Position numbers and translations under genes: made by a program. 64,000 nucleotides of DNA from Pirellulales bacterium (lineage in GTDB: Bacteria; Planctomycetota; Planctomycetia; Pirellulales; PALSA-1355): assembly GCA_022844125.1 (NCBI GenBank), contig JALHMI010000002.1, forward strand, positions 372,001 through 436,000. The letters run 5' to 3'. Shown here in pieces: positions 39,538 through 48,212 of this stretch; position 1 is the stretch's first letter; each line of letters starts with the position of its first letter. Below the pieces are notes generated by a model. That model was not told where the DNA came from and made no database searches. It worked only from the letters and a program-made list of their open reading frames with translations.

Positions 39538-40491
39538 TCACGGCAGGGATGCCTGCCAAATTTCTTCCGCAACCATCTGAGGTTCCCCCCCGCCGGGTAC
39601 CGGCCGGCACTCGCTCAGGCTGCGAAACCAGGTCATCTGCCGTTTAGCGAATTGCCGCGTGCCTAGCTTCACGAGAGCGATCGTCTCCGAAAGCTCACGA
39701 TCGCCGCGAAGATGCTCCAAAACCTCGCGATAACCGACGGCTTGGCCGGCAGTCCGCCCAAACGCCCCCTGAGTGACCAGCAACCGCCGAACTTCATCGA
39801 CCAGACCCGCGGCGAACATTGCGTCGACCCGGCGGTCGATCCGCTCGACAAGTTCCTCCCGCGGCCAAGTCAGCGCGAATACCCGGCACTCATTGGCCGG
39901 TCGCGCTCGCTCAAACTGCTGCTGGAGTCCGGAAATGGTCTGGCCGGTTTTCAGATGGACTTCGAGAGCCCGGATCACACGCCGTCTGTCGCGCGCATGC
40001 AACCGCCGAGCGCTGGCGGGATCAACCGCGGCCAGTCGTTGAAGAAGGGCTTCATTCCCTTCGCGGTCGGCGTAACTCTCCAGTTCACGGCGTAGCTCCC
40101 AATCCGCCGGTGGGCCTTTAAAGATGCCCCGTAGTAGGGCCTTCAAATAAAGCGGCGTTCCACCCACAAATAGCGGCTTTCGCCCGCGCGACGCGATCTC
40201 GGTCACCACCGTTTCCGCCGCCGTCACGTATTGCGCAACGCTGAATTCCTCGTGCGGCTCGACGAGGTCGATCAGGTGATGCATTACGCCGCCCCGCTCC
40301 GCGATCGATGGCTTTGCCGTTCCAATGTCCATCCCGCGATAGATCGCCATTGAATCGAGCGAGATAATTTCGGCGTTCAGACGCTTTGCCAGCGCCACAC
40401 CGACCGCAGTCTTGCCGCTGGCCGTAGGACCGGTCAAAAACCAGCAATCGGCGGGAGTATCGTAAGCTTGTGACACGCTTGAGTTAGCCAC
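39538..40491 (-). CDS. miaA: tRNA dimethylallyltransferase
   Basis: This 317-residue enzyme adds dimethylallyl to A37 of tRNAs that read UNN codons. The P-loop is FLTGPTASGKTAVG, followed by AEIISLDSMAIYRGMDIGTAKP in parts, the DSxQxY/YRxMDIGTAKP signature of MiaA, and LFVGGTPLYLKALLRG. Length is typical. It is transcribed divergently from hisE. No hfq is adjacent. Confidence 0.95.
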   Translation of the reverse strand: MANSSVSQAYDTPADCWFLTGPTASGKTAVGVALAKRLNAEIISLDSMAIYRGMDIGTAKPSIAERGGVMHHLIDLVEPHEEFSVAQYVTAAETVVTEIASRGRKPLFVGGTPLYLKALLRGIFKGPPADWELRRELESYADREGNEALLQRLAAVDPASARRLHARDRRRVIRALEVHLKTGQTISGLQQQFERARPANECRVFALTWPREELVERIDRRVDAMFAAGLVDEVRRLLVTQGAFGRTAGQAVGYREVLEHLRGDRELSETIALVKLGTRQFAKRQMTWFRSLSECRPVPGGGEPQMVAEEIWQASLP

Positions 40492-40582
40492 CGATGAGCG
40501 ACTTGTCAGCCTAAGTTCAAGGTTCTAGGATGCCTGGAATCCTAGCCGGCACAACCTCTAGCCGTAAGGCAGCTTGACGAAC

Positions 40583-40969
40583 ATGCCCTCGACCGACCCC
40601 ATCCTGTCCCAGCTCATGGCGGTGATCGAGGACCGCAAACGCACGCTGCCCGAAAAATCGTATACCACCCGGCTGTTTGAGGGGGGCGTGCCCAAGATTG
40701 GCGCCAAGGTACTCGAAGAGGCTGCCGAGGTAGTCGAGGCCGCGGGTGAACCTGGCGATCCCGGCCGCGATCATACCGTGCGTGAGGCGGCCGACGTGGT
40801 GTATCACCTGCTGGTTTTATTGGCCCAGCGCGACATTCCCCTAGCCGCCGTCGAAAACGAGCTGGGCCGCCGGTTTGGCATCTCCGGCCTCGACGAGAAA
40901 GCCTCGCGAACCGCCTCTGAAGCGTCGGATACAACCGCCCAAAAACCCGCCAGCGACTTCCCCTCATGA
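40583..40969 (+). CDS. hisE: phosphoribosyl-ATP pyrophosphatase
   Basis: This protein of about 128 residues removes pyrophosphate from PR-ATP, the second step of histidine synthesis. It is an all-alpha NTP pyrophosphohydrolase with the metal-binding KVLEEAAEVVEAA and REAADVVYHLLVLLA motifs. HisE is separate from HisI here. The start may be TTG at 40574 or ATG at 40583; the latter is chosen. It overlaps hisG by ATGA. A variable Ser/Ala-rich tail follows the core. Confidence 0.94.
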   Translation: MPSTDPILSQLMAVIEDRKRTLPEKSYTTRLFEGGVPKIGAKVLEEAAEVVEAAGEPGDPGRDHTVREAADVVYHLLVLLAQRDIPLAAVENELGRRFGISGLDEKASRTASEASDTTAQKPASDFPS

Positions 40970-41817
40970 GCAATTTGCGGATCGGCGTTCCCAGCAAAGG
41001 CCGCTTGGCCGAATTGGCCGGTGACCTGCTCAAAGAGGCGGGTCTCAGTTTTCGTCGGCAAGAACGAAGCCTGTTCGCGCGATGCAAAGAAATCCCGGTC
41101 GAGATCACCTTCCTGAGAACGGAGGACATCCCGGTGCTCTGTGCCGAGGGCGCGCTCGACATGGGCATCACCGGCGGCGATTTGGTGGCCGAAAGCGGCG
41201 TTGAACTCATTTCGCGCCTCGACCTCGGCGTCGGAGACTGTCGCCTGGCGGTTTGTGTTCCCGACGATAGCGCGATCGATTCGCCCGCACAGCTCGATGG
41301 CAAGCGGGTCGCGACCAGCTTCCCCCGAGTCACCGAACAGTATCTGGCAGAACGCAACGCGAAAGCTCACCTGGTGAATCTGTCCGGGTCCGTCGAGATC
41401 ATGATCGCCCTGGGAGTCGCCGACGCAATTGTTGACCTGGTGGAGACTGGCAGCACCTTGGCTGCCAACCGCTTACGGATTCTAGCCGAGGTAGGCCGCT
41501 ACCAGACCGTGCTGGTGCAGAACAAGTCCTGCAAGCACCTGGAACTTGCCGATCGCGTCGTCCGCCGCCTGGAAGGTGTCGTGATTGCCCGCAGCTACTC
41601 GCTGCTCGAATACAACGTGCCGCGGGCCAAACTTGCGCAGGCTGAGAAGATCACCCCGGGCTTCAATTCGCCGACGATCAGCGCCCTGGAGGATGCCGAA
41701 TGGTGTGCCGTGCGCGTCATGGTTCGCCGAACGGAAGTAATCGACATCATGGAACAGCTCGAAGCGCTTGGCGCATCGGCGATCCTGGAAACGCGGATCA
41801 CCAATTGCCGACTCTAA
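40966..41817 (+). CDS. hisG: ATP phosphoribosyltransferase, long form
   Basis: This 283-residue enzyme catalyses the first step of histidine synthesis. The sequence opens LRIGVPSKGRLAE, with EDIPVLCAEGALDMGITGGDL and the PRPP-binding VADAIVDLVETGSTLAANRL in the middle. The extra C-terminal part (about 210-283, LEDAEWCAVRVMV) is the ACT-like regulatory domain of the long HisG form, so feedback inhibition by histidine without HisZ is expected. It overlaps hisE by four bases. Confidence 0.96.
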   Translation: MSNLRIGVPSKGRLAELAGDLLKEAGLSFRRQERSLFARCKEIPVEITFLRTEDIPVLCAEGALDMGITGGDLVAESGVELISRLDLGVGDCRLAVCVPDDSAIDSPAQLDGKRVATSFPRVTEQYLAERNAKAHLVNLSGSVEIMIALGVADAIVDLVETGSTLAANRLRILAEVGRYQTVLVQNKSCKHLELADRVVRRLEGVVIARSYSLLEYNVPRAKLAQAEKITPGFNSPTISALEDAEWCAVRVMVRRTEVIDIMEQLEALGASAILETRITNCRL

Positions 41818-41841
41818 ACGGTCAGCACATGAAGCTTCCTG

Positions 41842-42987
41842 CTAGACTGGTTGATTCAGATACTCCGGGGTGCTCAGCAAAGCCGCCGCGACCTCGGTGG
41901 AATCGAGCAGATTGTTGGTTAGTTGATTCACCCAGAATTCCAGCCCGGCGCTATCTGGCAAGCGACTGTAAAAATCATCGTAGTACTCGAAAAGCAGGTT
42001 CAAGTAACGTTCACGCGTGGTTGCGAGTTGTGTCGCGACCATCTCGCGAGTCAACTGCCCTGAGTTGAGTTGATCCAGCCAGAAGTTAAAGCCGATCGTG
42101 TCGGGCGTACGGCCGAAGAGATCCGAATATGCCGCTGTCAGGAACTGATCGCTCGTCGGGTTATTGAGTCGGTACTCTTCAGTGGATAGGAATGCAGCGA
42201 TCACTGCCGATTCGTCCAGGCCTGCCAACATCTGATTGATCCAGAAAGCCCGTCCAGCCGGATCGGGGTCGCGCTCGAAGAACCGTTCGTAGTAGCCGTC
42301 GACCTGGATCGATCGGTGTTCGAACGATCTCCACAAATCTGACGCCACCTGCTGGGTACTCACACCGTCGACCAACTGGTCGAGCCAATGTGTAATTCCT
42401 GCGGCTTCTGGCGAGCGCTGCAGAATATCCTGGTATAGATTGCGAACGAAATCGACGCGTTCGTCGTCGTACAGCAGTGTAAAGGTGTTCGGCGTGGGAT
42501 CGATATTCGCCCCGCCGTCCGCCAGGCTGCCATCATCCACGACCTGAAAGGTGAAAACCGCATACGGAATTGCTTCGACTCCAGAAGTGGAGTATGCGAG
42601 TTCACCGGCCAGAACGTCTTCGACTGGAATTATTTGCCCAACGGCAACACCGGAGCCGTACGCAGTTAGAAATCCCTGGGCAGGCAAACTCGCGAGTCGG
42701 ATACCGTCGAAATTGTCCGGAGGGGTATCGAAGGGGTCGGAAAATGGAAAATCATCCGGAGAGAAGGAATAGTTCGTCCCTTGCATAAATGCTTGGCCGT
42801 CTGCCCCCACGGGAGCAGAATTCGCCACCAGCGGCTTGGCCTCGTCGAGCCGTTCAACTTCGAAGACAGTTGCCGGAGCCGCAATCGATGGGCTCGCGGA
42901 TAAAACCGTTCGCTCTTCGAGGGCTTCCGCGCAAAGCTCGCTAGTATCTGAAAGTGCCCTCCAGAATTGGTGCGATCGCGAGCGCAT
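41842..42987 (-). CDS. surface protein with LEERTVLSA signal, one cadherin-like segment and DUF4214 repeats
   Basis: This is a 381-residue protein. The N-terminus lacks a normal signal peptide but has EALEERTVLSA (about 21-31), the LEPR-type motif of planctomycete surface proteins. A single Ig/cadherin-like segment follows (APVGADGQAF to TPNTFTLLYDDE), of the kind usually repeated many times in giant surface proteins. The C-terminal half holds about four DUF4214-type units, for example FVRNLYQDILQRSPEAAGITHWLDQL and AYSDLFGRTPDTIGFNFWLDQL. GAGGAGGC precedes the start. Probably extracellular or S-layer-related; partners unknown. Confidence 0.78.
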   Translation of the reverse strand: MRSRSHQFWRALSDTSELCAEALEERTVLSASPSIAAPATVFEVERLDEAKPLVANSAPVGADGQAFMQGTNYSFSPDDFPFSDPFDTPPDNFDGIRLASLPAQGFLTAYGSGVAVGQIIPVEDVLAGELAYSTSGVEAIPYAVFTFQVVDDGSLADGGANIDPTPNTFTLLYDDERVDFVRNLYQDILQRSPEAAGITHWLDQLVDGVSTQQVASDLWRSFEHRSIQVDGYYERFFERDPDPAGRAFWINQMLAGLDESAVIAAFLSTEEYRLNNPTSDQFLTAAYSDLFGRTPDTIGFNFWLDQLNSGQLTREMVATQLATTRERYLNLLFEYYDDFYSRLPDSAGLEFWVNQLTNNLLDSTEVAAALLSTPEYLNQPV

Positions 42988-43266
42988 GATTGCCTCCTCA
43001 GCCGCTGAACAACGTTGCGCAGACTGTTCCGTGTAACCAAGCTCGCTTAGAGGCAAACCGCGTGCCGAGCGACACTGATGGACCGTGCGCGTTCCCAGAC
43101 GACGCGAAGTCTCTTACTTGCCGTTAGGAGGTGGACTGGCCCAGGCGAAAGACGGAGTCGAATCGGCGGCCGTGACGGAAGCAGCGTGCTCGCGAAACGA
43201 CATGCCCGCCTGTGTGGAGATCACACTCGCGGCCGGAACAACGGCGACGGACCGTGGAGAAGTTCC

Positions 43267-44091
43267 TCAGATCGCGGAATAGTAACGGCCCACGATTTCC
43301 GGATTGCCTTCCTCAGGCTTGGCGTACCAAACATTGAGGATAGTGTTGCGGGCTTCCGCTTCGACTCGCAGCGTGGTGCGGCCGTGCCAACTCCTGTACC
43401 TGAGTGTGTTCAGCACCACGAAGGCATATGCCATGTTCGGAAGAAAAGGTGACTGTTTCACGATTTCAAATCCCCGCGGCTCGCGCAGATACGCGAAAGG
43501 ACTCCAATTGCGGCGATAGAACTCGGTTCCCAGGTTTGGCCGACGATTGTCGGACGGCAGCGCGATCTGCATCGTCACCACCTGGCGGCGTGAATCGGTG
43601 TGCGGATTCATCCGGTAGCCCTTCGTCTCTCGATAGAGTTCCGGAAGCGCATACCCGGGCGTGCGGTCGGCATCTGCCCCGTTCGTGCCATAGCGTTGCG
43701 CAAGTCCCAAGGCCAGCCGGCTGAAGACGGCCAGCTTAAACTCCGGAGAGCCGAGCGCATCACGGACCGCCGACCACAACGCACGCTGCCGGTGAGCCAG
43801 TTGCGAAATGAAATCCTCGGTTAGGCCAAACTTGCCGCGATTGCTCACCCCGCGCTGGGCATGCCGCTCATACGACACCGGCGTGTACAGTGACGGATCG
43901 GGTAGCGAAGCGAGCATCTCCCCGTAAATCTCGTCGGGAAACAGGCCTTCGACCAGAAAGTGAGGAAACGGCTGCTCGTCCAGCCAGGCCCGATCGACGG
44001 CCTCGACCATGTGCTTGATGGCCGTGCGGCGAATCTCCTCGCTCAATGGGTCGACGGACAGCAGGACGGGACGGACTTCTCCGGCCGACAT
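43267..44091 (-). CDS. 2OG-Fe(II) oxygenase family protein
   Basis: This 274-residue soluble protein has the Fe site HTD in MNPHTDSRRQVVTMQIAL and a distal His in RSWHGRTTL, with a basic residue shortly after for 2-oxoglutarate. The N-terminal FPHFLVEGLFPDEIYGEMLASLP resembles prolyl-hydroxylase-like oxygenases that act on sugars or small substrates. No operon partner. The PH-domain gene is transcribed divergently 216 bases away. Substrate unknown. Confidence 0.72.
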   Translation of the reverse strand: MSAGEVRPVLLSVDPLSEEIRRTAIKHMVEAVDRAWLDEQPFPHFLVEGLFPDEIYGEMLASLPDPSLYTPVSYERHAQRGVSNRGKFGLTEDFISQLAHRQRALWSAVRDALGSPEFKLAVFSRLALGLAQRYGTNGADADRTPGYALPELYRETKGYRMNPHTDSRRQVVTMQIALPSDNRRPNLGTEFYRRNWSPFAYLREPRGFEIVKQSPFLPNMAYAFVVLNTLRYRSWHGRTTLRVEAEARNTILNVWYAKPEEGNPEIVGRYYSAI

Positions 44092-44307
44092 GGATTCCTC
44101 ACTGCGCTTAAGCGATAACTGATCCGGGGTTCAGGCGGCGGAAATGTACTGGCCAGGGGCGATTGCCGGAAGATCAAGTTGTTGCCCACCAGACCACCTG
44201 CCGGCAACTCTCGGGAGCCCTGGATGGGCCGCTGGCGGTTTGTTAACCTATGGGCTTCTCGCAGGCCGTTTAGCCTTGAAGGAACCCGACCTTTGGCCAC
44301 CCTTGTC

Positions 44308-44793
44308 ATGAAGCAACCCGTTGCCGGCGTAACTCCTCCCGCGACTCGTGAAGTCACGGTAATGACCGTTTGGCCGACGCTAGCAGCGTATCCGGCCGGC
44401 CGACTGATTGGCCGTTTGTGCAGCATCCCGATCGGTTTCGGTATCTTCACGCTTGGCAAACTGATGGCGCTCGCCTTGATCCCGTTTGCGATCGGCCTGT
44501 ACGCCTTCTCCCTGCTCCCCGGCATCCAGCGCCGCTACACGCTGACGAATCGCCGAGTTGTCGTGCAAGCTGGCTTGCGAGCAGTTGAAGAACGCTGGGT
44601 GGACTTCGACCGCTTCGACTCGATCGATGTTGAGGTGTTGCCGGGGCAAGAATGGTATCCGGCAGGCGACCTGGTGTTCCGCAGCGGTCAGGTCGAAACC
44701 TTCCGCCTGCAGGGGGTCTCTCGACCCGAAACCTTCCGGCGTACGTGCCTGGGAGCGCGACGTGGCTACCTTGGCGCTGCGGCCAGCCAATAG
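44308..44793 (+). CDS. membrane protein with bacterial PH domain
   Basis: Read from ATG at 44308 this gives 161 residues: a short N-terminal tail, one or two hydrophobic segments (LCSIPIGFGIFTLGKLMALALIPFAIGLYAF, read in parts) and a compact beta domain with RRYTLTNRRVVVQAGL, the hallmark of bacterial PH (bPH2/YdbT-type) domains. An upstream ATG at 44179 has no supporting ribosome site. Converges with the pcp gene. Function unknown; a membrane adaptor role is guessed from the family. Confidence 0.75.
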   Translation: MKQPVAGVTPPATREVTVMTVWPTLAAYPAGRLIGRLCSIPIGFGIFTLGKLMALALIPFAIGLYAFSLLPGIQRRYTLTNRRVVVQAGLRAVEERWVDFDRFDSIDVEVLPGQEWYPAGDLVFRSGQVETFRLQGVSRPETFRRTCLGARRGYLGAAASQ

Positions 44794-44814
44794 CTTCCGC
44801 CCAGGCTCGGGCCA

Positions 44815-45417
44815 CTAAACGCCCTGTGCCATTTCGTTGAGAAGAAGGCGCAGTCCTTGTGCTGTCACACCGACCGGCAGCGAGGCGGCCGGGTAAGTCT
44901 GCGACGCGGTTTGCGTCACGTCGAGCGGCACGTGCACGAACGCGCTTTGCGTTCTGAGGGCCATCTGTTCCGTGAGATAACACGAGAAATACAGCGTCGC
45001 GTTGCAAAGAAAGGTGCCCGCGTGATACGAGACGCCCGCCGGCACGCCCGCTTCGCGGAGCATCAAGGCCCAATCGCCGAGCGGCAGTGGACTTTGGTAC
45101 GCGGCCGGACCTCCTTCGAGAAGTGGGCGATAGTCTTCTGGAGCTTGTCTCGACGAGCCGCCCACGTTGATCGCCAGCGACTCGAGCTGCAGTCGCGTAG
45201 AACCGGGCGCCTGCCCCAAATGCAATGCGTAATCGAAATTGCCGGCTAGGTCTTTGGCTAACCGCTGCTGGACTTCAGCCAGATCAACGGGATAAAGCCG
45301 AGTTGTGATCGCGGGCTCGTCCGGCAGATCGTGTGTCAACTGGACGAGCGAAAGCCAACTGCTGTTGGCCGACCAACCATCGTACGGCTCGAACGCCGTG
45401 ATAAGCACGCTCGTCAT
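44815..45417 (-). CDS. pcp: pyroglutamyl-peptidase I family cysteine peptidase
   Basis: Read from ATG at 45417 this gives 200 residues starting SVLITAFEPYDGW, the usual C15 opening. The catalytic triad is visible: Glu79 in RLQLESLAINV, Cys138 in GTFLCNATLYFS and His162 in FVHVPLD. Such enzymes remove N-terminal pyroglutamate. The region after LHLGQAPGS departs from the strict family GR motif, so specificity is not certain. It is divergent from the acyltransferase gene. Confidence 0.88.
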   Translation of the reverse strand: MTSVLITAFEPYDGWSANSSWLSLVQLTHDLPDEPAITTRLYPVDLAEVQQRLAKDLAGNFDYALHLGQAPGSTRLQLESLAINVGGSSRQAPEDYRPLLEGGPAAYQSPLPLGDWALMLREAGVPAGVSYHAGTFLCNATLYFSCYLTEQMALRTQSAFVHVPLDVTQTASQTYPAASLPVGVTAQGLRLLLNEMAQGV

Positions 45418-45632
45418 GCAATGTTGTCCTGACGCGATTGATCGAATCGCCTGTCGAGAATCGTAGCCTGCGAGATGGTGGGGGCACAACTGCCCGCATC
45501 GGCAATCGCGCGCATATTTCGGCACTCAGCGATTATTCGCCGGAAACCCCGCGTTCATTTACAGGAGCCCCGTCGGGCCCGATAATCGAGCCTGCTTCAA
45601 GCTCAAAGACACCGGCCAGGTCGACCTCACAC

Positions 45633-46835
45633 ATGAGTACGCAGGACGCACATCCGCTCCCCCCGCGGCTGGTTTCCCTCGATGCCTTTCGTGGCTTCAC
45701 GATGCTGGCCATGGCCTCGGGCGGCCTCGGACTGCATCAAGTCGCCAACCGCATGATCAAATCGGGAAGCGACACTCCATTCTGGCACACGGTCGCGTAT
45801 CAGTTCGAGCACGTCGAGTGGGTCGGCTGTGCGGCTTGGGACCTGATCCAGCCTTCGTTCACATTTATGGTCGGAGTGGCCATGGCCTACTCCTGCGCCA
45901 GCCGTGCGGCGCACGGGCAAACCTGGGGGCAAATGCTCCGCCACGCCGTCGTACGCTCGTTCGTGCTGGTGGCATTGGGCATTTTCCTCCGCTCGCGCGG
46001 CCAGCCGCAAACCTACTTCACCTTCGAGGACACACTCTCGCAGATCGGCCTGGGTTACACCTTTCTCTTCTTGCTGTGGAATCGCCCGACCTGGGTGCAA
46101 CTCGCGGCGGCGTTTGGCATCCTGGTCGGTTATTGGGCGCTGTTCTACTTCTATCCGCTCCCGCCCGAGGGCTTCGACTACAGCTCGGTCGGCGTGCCGC
46201 CCGACTGGCAGCACTTGGACGGAATCGCCAAGCATTGGGATAAGAACACCAACGCGGCGCACTACTTCGATGTTTGGTTTCTGAATCTCTTCCCGCGCGA
46301 AGTACCCTTTGTCTTCAATCGCGGCGGCTATCTGACCCTGAGCTTCATTCCCACCCTGGTCACCATGATCTTTGGCCTCGTATCCGGCGAGATGCTCCGC
46401 ACCGGCTGGAGCAACGGCCGCAAGCTTGCGATCCTGGTGCTCGCCGGCGCCCTGGGCTTGGCCGCCGGCTGGGGACTCGACTACGCCGGCATCTGCCCCA
46501 ACGTCAAAAAAATCTGGACGCCAAGCTGGACGCTGTTCAGCGCCGGTTGGGCACTGCTCATCCTGGCCGCCTTCTTCGCCGTGGTCGACATGCTTGGCTT
46601 TCGCAAATGGACCTTCCCGCTGGTCGTGGTCGGCATGAACTCGATCACGATGTACTTCCTGGCCGAAGCCGCGGCCGGCTGGTTTGCCGCCTCGATCCGC
46701 ACGCATTTCGGCGATCGCCCGTTTACGATCCTGGGTGAAACCTGGGAGCCGTTCCTTGCGAGTTTTTGGGTTCTGCTGGCGATGTGGCTGTTTCTGTACT
46801 GGCTCTACCGTCAGCGCATCTTCATCCGGATCTAA
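45633..46835 (+). CDS. HGSNAT/DUF5009-type membrane acyltransferase
   Basis: Read from ATG at 45633 this gives 400 residues with about 10 membrane helices. RLVSLDAFRGFTMLAMASGG opens the protein, as in the heparan-alpha-glucosaminide N-acetyltransferase and DUF5009 families, with DLIQPSFTFMVGVAMAYS and PFPLVVVGMNSITMYFLAE-type segments later. These transfer acyl groups across the membrane to sugars. The in-frame ATG at 45438 adds an unlikely Ser/Pro-rich leader. The MEMO gene starts 3 bases after the stop. Substrate unknown; an envelope amino sugar is plausible. Confidence 0.8.
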   Translation: MSTQDAHPLPPRLVSLDAFRGFTMLAMASGGLGLHQVANRMIKSGSDTPFWHTVAYQFEHVEWVGCAAWDLIQPSFTFMVGVAMAYSCASRAAHGQTWGQMLRHAVVRSFVLVALGIFLRSRGQPQTYFTFEDTLSQIGLGYTFLFLLWNRPTWVQLAAAFGILVGYWALFYFYPLPPEGFDYSSVGVPPDWQHLDGIAKHWDKNTNAAHYFDVWFLNLFPREVPFVFNRGGYLTLSFIPTLVTMIFGLVSGEMLRTGWSNGRKLAILVLAGALGLAAGWGLDYAGICPNVKKIWTPSWTLFSAGWALLILAAFFAVVDMLGFRKWTFPLVVVGMNSITMYFLAEAAAGWFAASIRTHFGDRPFTILGETWEPFLASFWVLLAMWLFLYWLYRQRIFIRI

Positions 46836-46838
46836 TCC

Positions 46839-48110
46839 ATGTCGCTCGAACGTCCGCGTCTCCGCCGGTTGGAAAGCTTTCCCGTCAATCAATCGTCTGG
46901 CGAGGTGGTGTTTGCGCTGCGCGACCCCGAGGGCTTTGGCAACTCCGTGGTCCTGCCGCACGCCGCGGCCCTGCTGGCCTCGCTAATGGACGGATCGCGC
47001 ACGCTGGGCGAATTGGCCAGTGCCTTTGAAGCTCGTACGCGTGAGTCAGTCGACCTGGCGGACATTGAGCAACTGGTTCACGATCTGGATGATCGAATGC
47101 TGCTCGACACGCCGCGCTATCGCGCCCGCTGGAAGCAGGAGCTGGAATTCTTCCTAAACAGCAAAACTCGCCCCGCGATGCATGCCGGCAAGGCCTATCC
47201 GGCCGATCCGCAAGCACTGCGCGCGGAACTGACGACTCTGTTCGCTACTGGCAATGGCCCGGGCACCCCCGGCGATCCACCCGCCGAGGGCAACGCCACG
47301 GCCGGCCTCGTGGGCATTCTCAGCCCGCACATTGATCTCCATCGGGGAGGACCGACATTCGCTTGGTCCTACAAGCGACTCGTCGAAGAAAGCGACGCGG
47401 AACTATTCGTGATCTTTGGCACCGCACATACGCCGATGAGCAACTTATTTTGCGTCACTCGCAAGGACTTTGAGACGCCGCTTGGCACTGTGGAGACCGA
47501 CCGCCAGTTGGCCGCGCGATTGACGGCGAATCTGACGGCCACGCCAGGTGGCGCGGAGCTCAACCTGGCCGCCGACGAGCTCGTGCATCGCTACGAACAC
47601 TCGCTGGAGTTTCAGGCCGTGTTCCTGCAGTTTCTGCTCGGCGGGCGGCGCCCCTTCAAGATTCTGCCGGTGCTTGTCGGTTCATTTCACCAGTTCATGC
47701 GCGATGGAACCAAGCCGATCGACTCGCCCGCGGTACGTGCCTTTGTCGCCGCGATGCGGAAGACGATTGAAGCGTACGGGAGGCGCGCGTGCTACATCTC
47801 GAGCGGCGATCTCGCTCATATCGGCCAGCGGTTCGGCGATCGATCGCTATTGAATGCCGCTCGCTTGGAACGGTTGGCCGCCGACGATCGGGCTCTACTG
47901 GAAGCCACTTGCCAACCCAGCGCCAACGCCATGTTCGAGCACGTCGCCAAGGAGAACGACGCGAATCGAGTGTGCGGCGTTTCGCCGACCTACACGATGC
48001 TCGAAGTGGCTCGACCAAAGCGTGGTGAGCTGCTCAAGTACGATCAGGCCGTGGAACTCGATGGCACCGCGTGTGTGAGCTTTGCGAGCGCGGCATTCTA
48101 CGACAATTAG
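46839..48110 (+). CDS. MEMO1-family (AmmeMemoRadiSam B-type) protein with N-terminal extension
   Basis: This is a 423-residue protein. Residues about 115-420 are a MEMO1 domain, related to class III extradiol dioxygenases: AMHAGKAYPADP, GILSPHIDLHRGGPTFAW (His164, His168), RYEHSLEFQAVFLQFL and YISSGDLAHIG give the usual ligands. Residues 1-100 form an extra alpha/beta or winged-helix-like region (LLASLMDGSRTLGELASAF, DIEQLVHDLDDRMLLDTPRY). Partner genes of the AmmeMemoRadiSam system (AMMECR1, radical SAM) are not in the window. Biochemical function is unsettled. Confidence 0.85.
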   Translation: MSLERPRLRRLESFPVNQSSGEVVFALRDPEGFGNSVVLPHAAALLASLMDGSRTLGELASAFEARTRESVDLADIEQLVHDLDDRMLLDTPRYRARWKQELEFFLNSKTRPAMHAGKAYPADPQALRAELTTLFATGNGPGTPGDPPAEGNATAGLVGILSPHIDLHRGGPTFAWSYKRLVEESDAELFVIFGTAHTPMSNLFCVTRKDFETPLGTVETDRQLAARLTANLTATPGGAELNLAADELVHRYEHSLEFQAVFLQFLLGGRRPFKILPVLVGSFHQFMRDGTKPIDSPAVRAFVAAMRKTIEAYGRRACYISSGDLAHIGQRFGDRSLLNAARLERLAADDRALLEATCQPSANAMFEHVAKENDANRVCGVSPTYTMLEVARPKRGELLKYDQAVELDGTACVSFASAAFYDN

Positions 48111-48212
48111 GCCCCGGCGCTCGTCGCGCGCCTGCGGCAGTGCTTTCCCTCCCTGTGCCTTTGCCTTAGAATCCTGGCTTTGGCACGCCAGTGGCCCCAG
48201 AGGCGGTGACTT

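Noticed and set aside
45627-46961. 444-residue minus-strand frame opposite the acyltransferase
   Set aside because: It is the complement of membrane helices; the plus frame has the family signature RLVSLDAFRG.
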